From Actinomycetota bacterium (GTDB taxonomy: Bacteria > Actinomycetota > Actinomycetes > Streptosporangiales > Streptosporangiaceae): a DNA stretch of 64,000 bases. Positions 59,647-64,000 of this stretch are shown in pieces (positions within the stretch are counted from its first letter, which is position 1; every line of letters starts with the position of its first letter). Made by a program: the position numbers and the translations under genes. Location of the stretch: positions 1 through 64,000 of the forward strand of contig DAHVAR010000082.1 in assembly GCA_027314515.1 (NCBI GenBank), read 5' to 3'. The notes under the pieces were generated by a model, which saw only the letters and a list, made by a program, of their open reading frames with translations, did not search any database and was not told the DNA's origin.

Positions 59647-60876
59647 GTGCCAGCTGCCGCAACTCCGACGCTTACGCTCGCCGACCGCGACCGCCGCTGG
59701 ACGCGGATACGCCAGTTCCTGGCAGCCGAGAATCTCGCTGCCGTGATCGTGGCCGGGCTGCGCGGCCGGGAGGGATTCGAGCCCTGGGTATCGAACGAGT
59801 CGATCCAGGGCGTGGTGATATTCCCGGCCGAAGGCGAGCCGGTCCACCTGACCTGGATCGCGTTCCGCGTCATCGGCCGGGACGATCCGCAGAACGACCG
59901 CCAGTACTGGATTGACGACCTGCGAGCCGGGCCTCTCGGTCCGGGCATCGTGTCGGTGCTCAAGGAGCGCGGCCTTGCTACCGAGCGCATCGGAATAGTC
60001 GGCCTCCGCAGCCGGGGCCCGATGGAGCTGGAAGGCTACATCCCGTACGCGCTGTGGTCGAAGGTCGTTGAGGACTTGCCCGGCGCGAGCTTTGCCGAGG
60101 TGTCCGTTCCGTTCTCCTACCTGATGGCGCAAAAAGGCGAGGACGAGCTTAAGCTCGCCCGGTTCGCCGCGAGCGTAGGCGAGCAGGCCTGCCAGCGCAT
60201 GCTGGAGGTGACCAGGCCAGGTGTCTCCGAGGCGGAGATCTACGCCGAGGTGACGGGTGCGATGTACCGGGCTGGCGCGGCGCTGACGCCGCCGTCTCTC
60301 ATCGTCAAGTCCGGCCGGGACAGCCTGTCGTGGGGCCCGCCGGATTGGGGCGCGGGCGCCGTAGCACCACGCGTCATAGGCCGCGGCGAGCTGGTATCGA
60401 GCGAGCTGATGCCGACGTATGCCGGTGTCGAGACGCAGCAGCAGATGATGATTGCCACCGAGCCGATCGACCCCCAGTGGCGGGACCTCGAGGATGTCGC
60501 CCGCCGGTCGTATGACGCGGGCATGGCAGTGCTGCGGCCGGGAACGACATTCACCGAGCTTTGCGACGCGATGGCAGTGCCGTTGCGCGAAGCGGGCTGC
60601 TGGCACCTTTCCCCGCTCGTCCATGGCGTCAGCCCGGCGTACCTGCTCGGCACCTTGCACGGTGGCGCGGAAGACTTCTTCGCGGCCCAGTACCCGTGGC
60701 TGCGCACGCTGCCGCCGGTCACCGACGCCGTGCTGGCCGAAGGCATGCTGTTCGCATTCGAGCCGAACGCGTGCCGCGGCCGGACCCGGGTGAATGTCGG
60801 CGGGACAGTCGTTGTCGGCAGCTCTGGGCCAGAGGAACTCAACAGCCTGCCGTGCCGGATGCACGTCGTCAGCTAA
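59647..60876 (+). CDS. Creatinase-like M24-family protein with altered metal site
   Basis: 409 residues of the pita-bread fold: an N-terminal creatinase domain (RDRRWTRIRQFLAAENLAAVIV) and a C-terminal M24 domain from about 160. Of the five metal ligands of prolidase-type enzymes, the His in LVHGVSP and one Glu in FAFEPNACR are kept. The two Asp are replaced in SSELMPTYAGVETQQQ (Glu and Gln), and the last Glu is missing in RVNVGGTVVV. Creatinases, which hydrolyse a C-N bond without metal, show similar losses. AAGGAG precedes GTG 59647. Under operator site D; probably a hydrolase of the island's substrate or an amide of it. Confidence 0.82.
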   Translation: MPAAATPTLTLADRDRRWTRIRQFLAAENLAAVIVAGLRGREGFEPWVSNESIQGVVIFPAEGEPVHLTWIAFRVIGRDDPQNDRQYWIDDLRAGPLGPGIVSVLKERGLATERIGIVGLRSRGPMELEGYIPYALWSKVVEDLPGASFAEVSVPFSYLMAQKGEDELKLARFAASVGEQACQRMLEVTRPGVSEAEIYAEVTGAMYRAGAALTPPSLIVKSGRDSLSWGPPDWGAGAVAPRVIGRGELVSSELMPTYAGVETQQQMMIATEPIDPQWRDLEDVARRSYDAGMAVLRPGTTFTELCDAMAVPLREAGCWHLSPLVHGVSPAYLLGTLHGGAEDFFAAQYPWLRTLPPVTDAVLAEGMLFAFEPNACRGRTRVNVGGTVVVGSSGPEELNSLPCRMHVVS

Positions 60877-60895
60877 CTGGCACGTCGTCAGCTCA

Positions 60896-60931
60896 CCGGC
60901 GAGGCGTGTCCGCGCGGGCACGCCTCGCCGG
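60896..60931. terminator. Bidirectional terminator hairpin
   Basis: CCGGCGAGGCGTG (60896-60908) and CACGCCTCGCCGG (60919-60931) are perfect 13-base inverted repeats with a 10-base loop. It sits exactly between the convergent M24 gene (stop 60876) and the leftward LivF gene (stop 60936). Confidence 0.75.
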
Positions 60932-60935
60932 AGCC

Positions 60936-61772
60936 TCACGCGATCCCGGTACTGTGGACGGTGCCATCGGTGCCAGCGCTGCCAGCGCTGCCAGCCCACA
61001 TGCTCTGCATCCAGCCTTTGCCTCGGCCCGCGCCACCCAGGAAGATCTCGCCGACGTCCTCGTTAGCCAGCACTTCCGCACCCGTGCCGGTGAGCGCGAT
61101 CTGACCATTGACCAGCACGGCAGCGTCATCGGCAACCGACAGCGCCGCCTCGGCCTTCTGCTCTACCAGCAGGACTGCCTTACCCAGGCCCGCCAGCAGC
61201 CGGACCTGCTCTTCGAGCACCATCCTGGTTAGCTCGGCGGCGAGGCCGGCGGTGGGCTCGTCGAGCAGGAGCACATCCGGGTCTGACATCAGCACCCTGG
61301 CCAGCGCCACCATCTTGCGCTCACCGCCGCTCAGCGTGCCGGCATAGCGGCGAGTCAGCCGGCGCAGCGCGGGGAAGATGTCCAGCACTGCGTCCATGCG
61401 TGCCTGGCGTTCCGCCCGGGACAAGATAAAGCCGCCCATGTCAAGATTCTCGGTGACCCGGAGGGTGTCGAAGACGTCTTCGCCCTGCGGGACGTAGCCG
61501 ATACCGCTGCGGGCAAGCTCCTCGAGCGGCTTGTTGGTGACATCCTTGCCGCCCAGAGTCACGGTTCCCTGACGCACCCGGACCAGTCCGAGCAGGGCGC
61601 GCAGCAGCGTGCTCTTGCCCGCGCCGTTCGGGCCCACCACGCAGAGGACCCGGCCGGGAGCCGCGGTCAGGCTGACTTCGCGCACGACGGGAGCATCACC
61701 GTAGCCCGCGACGACCCGGTCGCATTGCAAGGCCGGGCCGGCCGGCCTGTCCGCTCCCTTATCCGACGACAT
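60936..61772 (-). CDS. Second ABC importer ATPase, LivF family
   Basis: 278 residues. Walker A CVVGPNGAGKSTLLRAL near 45, Q loop GYVPQGEDVFDTLRVTENLDMGG, signature LSGGERKMVALARVL near 148, Walker B VLLLDEPTAGLAAE and H loop LVEQKAEAAL. Last gene of a leftward importer operon; ATG overlaps the preceding LivM-LivG stop by 14 bases. The C-terminal 25 residues are a Gly/Ser/Ala/Thr tail. It is clearly different from the LivF at 57838. Confidence 0.9.
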   Translation of the reverse strand: MSSDKGADRPAGPALQCDRVVAGYGDAPVVREVSLTAAPGRVLCVVGPNGAGKSTLLRALLGLVRVRQGTVTLGGKDVTNKPLEELARSGIGYVPQGEDVFDTLRVTENLDMGGFILSRAERQARMDAVLDIFPALRRLTRRYAGTLSGGERKMVALARVLMSDPDVLLLDEPTAGLAAELTRMVLEEQVRLLAGLGKAVLLVEQKAEAALSVADDAAVLVNGQIALTGTGAEVLANEDVGEIFLGGAGRGKGWMQSMWAGSAGSAGTDGTVHSTGIA

Positions 61773-63654
61773 AAGCCGCCTGCACCTCCCGCTGCGTGCG
61801 AAGCTCGGACATCGTGCCGGTAGTCAGCACCTGGCCGCGCGCCATCACGATTACTGTCTCGCACAGCCGCTCCACGATGCCAAGCTCGTGTTCTATCAGC
61901 AGGAACGTGAGGCCCTGCTGGCGCAGCAGTCCGACCGCGTCCTCGAACCGGCCAGACCAGCGCGGGCTCAGGCCTGCCAGCGGCTCGTCAAGTATCAGCA
62001 TCATCGGGTCAGTCATCAGTGCCCGCATCAGCTCGAGCATCCGCCGCTCCCCGCCGCTGAGGTTGGCGGCCGGCTCATCGGCCTTGTCCGACATCTCGAA
62101 CGTGGCCATCAGCGCACGCGCGCGCGCCACGTTCTCCTCCTCCGCCCGCCGCCAGTACGGTAGCCCGGCGACTATTCCTGCTGCGGACTCGGCAGGATGC
62201 CGTGCCCTGGCCACCAGCAGATTCTCGATCGCGGTGAGCCTGCCAAACTGCCGGGACAGCTGGAACGTGCGCACCAAACCGAGGCGGGCCCTGCGATGCG
62301 GCGACAGGCCGGTGATATCCGTGCCGTTAAACTTCACCCGGCCGGCCTCCGGCCGGGTGAAGCCGCTGACCGCGTTCACGAACGTTGACTTGCCCGCGCC
62401 ATTCGGTCCGATGAGTCCAGTCACGGTTCCGGCTGTGACCTCGAGGCTCACTGCGTCAAGCGCGGCCACGCCACCGTAATGGACGGCGAGACCGGAGGCG
62501 GCCAGCAGCGGCGCGCGAGCCGCCGCGCCGCTGGTCACTGGCGCATCCCTGACGTGCACAGTGAGAGCGGGGCCGGCTAGCTCAGTGGCTACTGCAGGGT
62601 CGCGGGCTGGGCCAGGGTCGCCGACCGGGCCATCGGCTCTCATGTCCGCTGCCGCGCTTGCCAGCCCGAGCGGTGCCATGCTGAACCGTGACCAGCGCCG
62701 CGCACCTGGACCATAGCGCGGCCGCCGGTCCGGCAGTATGCCTCGCGGCCGCCACCAGATGAAAACGATCGTGAGTACCGCTGTCACCATCCAGCCAACG
62801 TCACCGGCAAGCTGCGGGCGGGATGAGAGGCCGGGAACGTACTGAGTCGCCTGCTCGAAGATCACAGGTACCAGAAGCGCGCCCGCCACCACTCCCGGGT
62901 TGCTGGCCACGCCTCCGACGATGATCGCGGTCAGCAGGGAGAGCGTCTCGGCGAACTGCCAGCCTGACGGCGACCAGGCGCCGATGAAGGCGGCCAGCAA
63001 GGCCCCGCTCAGCGCCGCGAAGCCGCCGCCGACAACCTGGACCAGGATGCGCAGGCCGACGACGTTCTTGCCGATGGCGAGCGCGGCCCGATCGTCGTCC
63101 CGCACCGCGCGCAGCGACCGGCCGAGCGGGCCGTCGCTGAACCGCCGCAAGATGAGGTAGCCGACCACGCACACGGCGAATACGATCGCCACGTACAGCC
63201 AGCCATTCGGACTGGTCGGACCGGTCCCGCCGACGGGGTTGGGCAGCAGTGACAGGCCGGCGTTGCCGTTAAAGATCCCCGCATCCGCCTCGACGAGCGT
63301 CAGGGCGACGATGGCGACCACGAGCAGGACTATCGCCTGATAGTCCGGTCGCAGCCGCTTGACGCCGATCATGCCGACGAGCCCGCCGAAGGCGCAGCCC
63401 ACCAGCGCCGTGACGATAATGGCGAGGGCCGCTGGCAAGTGAAGCCCGATGATGTAGGTCTGGAAGCCGCCGTTGCCCGAACTAGGCCCGAGGGTCAGCA
63501 CGCCATAGAAGTACGCTCCGAGCGCCAGGTTGGCGATGTAGCCGAAGTTCAGCACGCCAGCCACGCCGTACTGCAGATTCAGCCCCCACGCGGCCAGGAC
63601 GTCGGTGCCGAAGTAGATAAGCAGGACGACTACGTAGAACTCGATGCCGGTAAC
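61759..63654 (-). CDS. Second LivM-LivG fusion, apparently without a standard start codon
   Basis: About 631 residues: a LivM permease (AAWGLNLQYGVAGVLNFGYIANLALGAY; SDGPLGRSLRAVRDDDRAALAIGKN; ITAIIVGGVASNPGVVAG-like block near 300), a 70-residue Ala/Pro/Asp linker, and a LivG ATPase (Walker A GLIGPNGAGKSTFVNAV near 415, LVRTFQLSRQFGRLTAIENLLVARARH, LSGGERRMLELMRAL, LILDEPLAGLSP, LIEHELG). The first LivM residues read VTGIEFYVVVLLIYF, but the first codon is GTT (63654-63652) at six bases from GAGAGGAG. No ATG, GTG or TTG lies between the LivH stop and the first helix. A mutated GTG start or use of a rare start is implied. Confidence 0.87.
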   Translation of the reverse strand, partial: VTGIEFYVVVLLIYFGTDVLAAWGLNLQYGVAGVLNFGYIANLALGAYFYGVLTLGPSSGNGGFQTYIIGLHLPAALAIIVTALVGCAFGGLVGMIGVKRLRPDYQAIVLLVVAIVALTLVEADAGIFNGNAGLSLLPNPVGGTGPTSPNGWLYVAIVFAVCVVGYLILRRFSDGPLGRSLRAVRDDDRAALAIGKNVVGLRILVQVVGGGFAALSGALLAAFIGAWSPSGWQFAETLSLLTAIIVGGVASNPGVVAGALLVPVIFEQATQYVPGLSSRPQLAGDVGWMVTAVLTIVFIWWRPRGILPDRRPRYGPGARRWSRFSMAPLGLASAAADMRADGPVGDPGPARDPAVATELAGPALTVHVRDAPVTSGAAARAPLLAASGLAVHYGGVAALDAVSLEVTAGTVTGLIGPNGAGKSTFVNAVSGFTRPEAGRVKFNGTDITGLSPHRRARLGLVRTFQLSRQFGRLTAIENLLVARARHPAESAAGIVAGLPYWRRAEEENVARARALMATFEMSDKADEPAANLSGGERRMLELMRALMTDPMMLILDEPLAGLSPRWSGRFEDAVGLLRQQGLTFLLIEHELGIVERLCETVIVMARGQVLTTGTMSELRTQREVQAAYVVG

Positions 63655-63668
63655 CGCTAGCTCCTCTC

Positions 63669-64000
63669 TCAGGTCGCGACGTGGCGGCGGCGCGCCTGAC
63701 CGCCGAGAATGCCCGTCGGCCGGATCAGCAGAATGACGATGAGCAGCAGGAAGGCAACGACATCGCTGTAAGCAGGGCTCCAGTAGGCGGCCGATAGCTC
63801 GGTGGTGATCCCGATCAGGAAGCCGCCCGCGACTGCGCCGTAAGGCTCGCCGATGCCGCCCACGACCGCTGCCGCAATGATCAGGATGAGGAAGGTAGAT
63901 CCCAGGTTGAAGTCGAATGCCTGCGTCGTCATCGCCAGCGCGACGCCTGCGGTGCCGCACAGCAGGCCCGAGATCAGCCAGGCAAGGCTCGTGACGCGCT
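63669..64000 (-). CDS. Second ABC importer permease, LivH family, cut by the window edge
   Basis: The C-terminal 110 residues of a LivH permease. AWLISGLLCGTAGVALAM, then FLILIIAAAVVGGIGEPYGAVAGGFLIGITTEL (the conserved GGIGxPxGAxxGG loop), and a last helix LLLIVILLIRPTGILGG. The 5' part and presumably a binding-protein gene lie beyond the right edge. Its stop is 14 bases before the LivM-LivG coding region. Confidence 0.88.
   Translation of the reverse strand, partial: RVTSLAWLISGLLCGTAGVALAMTTQAFDFNLGSTFLILIIAAAVVGGIGEPYGAVAGGFLIGITTELSAAYWSPAYSDVVAFLLLIVILLIRPTGILGGQARRRHVAT

Noticed and set aside
63933-63960. An ATG near 63960 as the start of the second LivM-LivG protein
   Set aside because: That stretch is the LivH gene read in another frame; it would place about 100 Arg/His-rich residues before the first permease helix.

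Overview
The window is high-GC DNA with dense, often overlapping genes (ATGA, GTGA and TGATG junctions), GTG/TTG starts and GGAGG-type ribosome sites. The gene set points to an actinomycete: a FolP2-GpgS operon, a ClgR-type regulator beside two ClpP genes, a Methyltransf_19 (DUF574) methyltransferase, a TIGR03086 protein, an actinobacterial SOS box and a [3Fe-4S] ferredoxin. A Streptosporangiales-like soil organism fits, but that rank is inference. No rRNA, tRNA or CRISPR array was seen.

Layout. 1-485: remnants of two transposases (IS66 and IS1380 types) fused head to head. 0.7-6.7 kb: an L,D-transpeptidase, an enoyl-CoA hydratase homologue, a methyltransferase, and a four-gene leftward operon gpgS-folP2-LigB-like-SDR. 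6.9-22.7 kb: GH3 glucosidase, two acyl-CoA dehydrogenases, a lipoprotein, clpP-clpP facing clgR, a thiolase-CoA hydrolase pair divergent from a Baeyer-Villiger monooxygenase, a TauE exporter, vapBC and a MaoC protein. 22.9-36 kb: a membrane protein, a small gene under a LexA-like box, a PHP protein, a second TauE, an acyltransferase, peptidase E, a DDAH-like enzyme and a CocE hydrolase. This stretch holds two recently broken genes: a class III cyclase/TPR protein (one-base frameshift) and a cytochrome P450 (one in-frame TAG).

36-44.3 kb is a redox and metal region: a P1B-type ATPase fused to a hemerythrin-like domain, then a histidine kinase/response regulator pair divergent from a five-gene translationally coupled operon (small membrane protein, ApbE, ferric-reductase-like cytochrome, NuoF-like flavoprotein, ferredoxin). 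The divergent promoter carries an 11-bp-spaced triple repeat of the kind OmpR-family regulators bind.

44.3-64 kb is a catabolic and uptake island: a three-subunit molybdenum hydroxylase, an aryl-acid AMP ligase, a 3-oxoadipyl-CoA-type thiolase, two amidohydrolase/decarboxylase-family proteins, a short-chain dehydrogenase, a complete branched-chain-amino-acid-type ABC importer with its binding protein, a TrmB-family regulator, a creatinase-like M24 protein and most of a second importer. Both importers have the LivM permease fused to the LivG ATPase. Four promoters in this island (44323, 47953, 53634, 59591) carry variants of one 17-bp element, so the genes look like a single regulon, with the local TrmB-type protein as the obvious candidate regulator. 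The likely job is import, hydroxylation, CoA activation and beta-ketothiolysis of an aromatic or N-heteroaromatic acid. The substrate cannot be read from the sequence.
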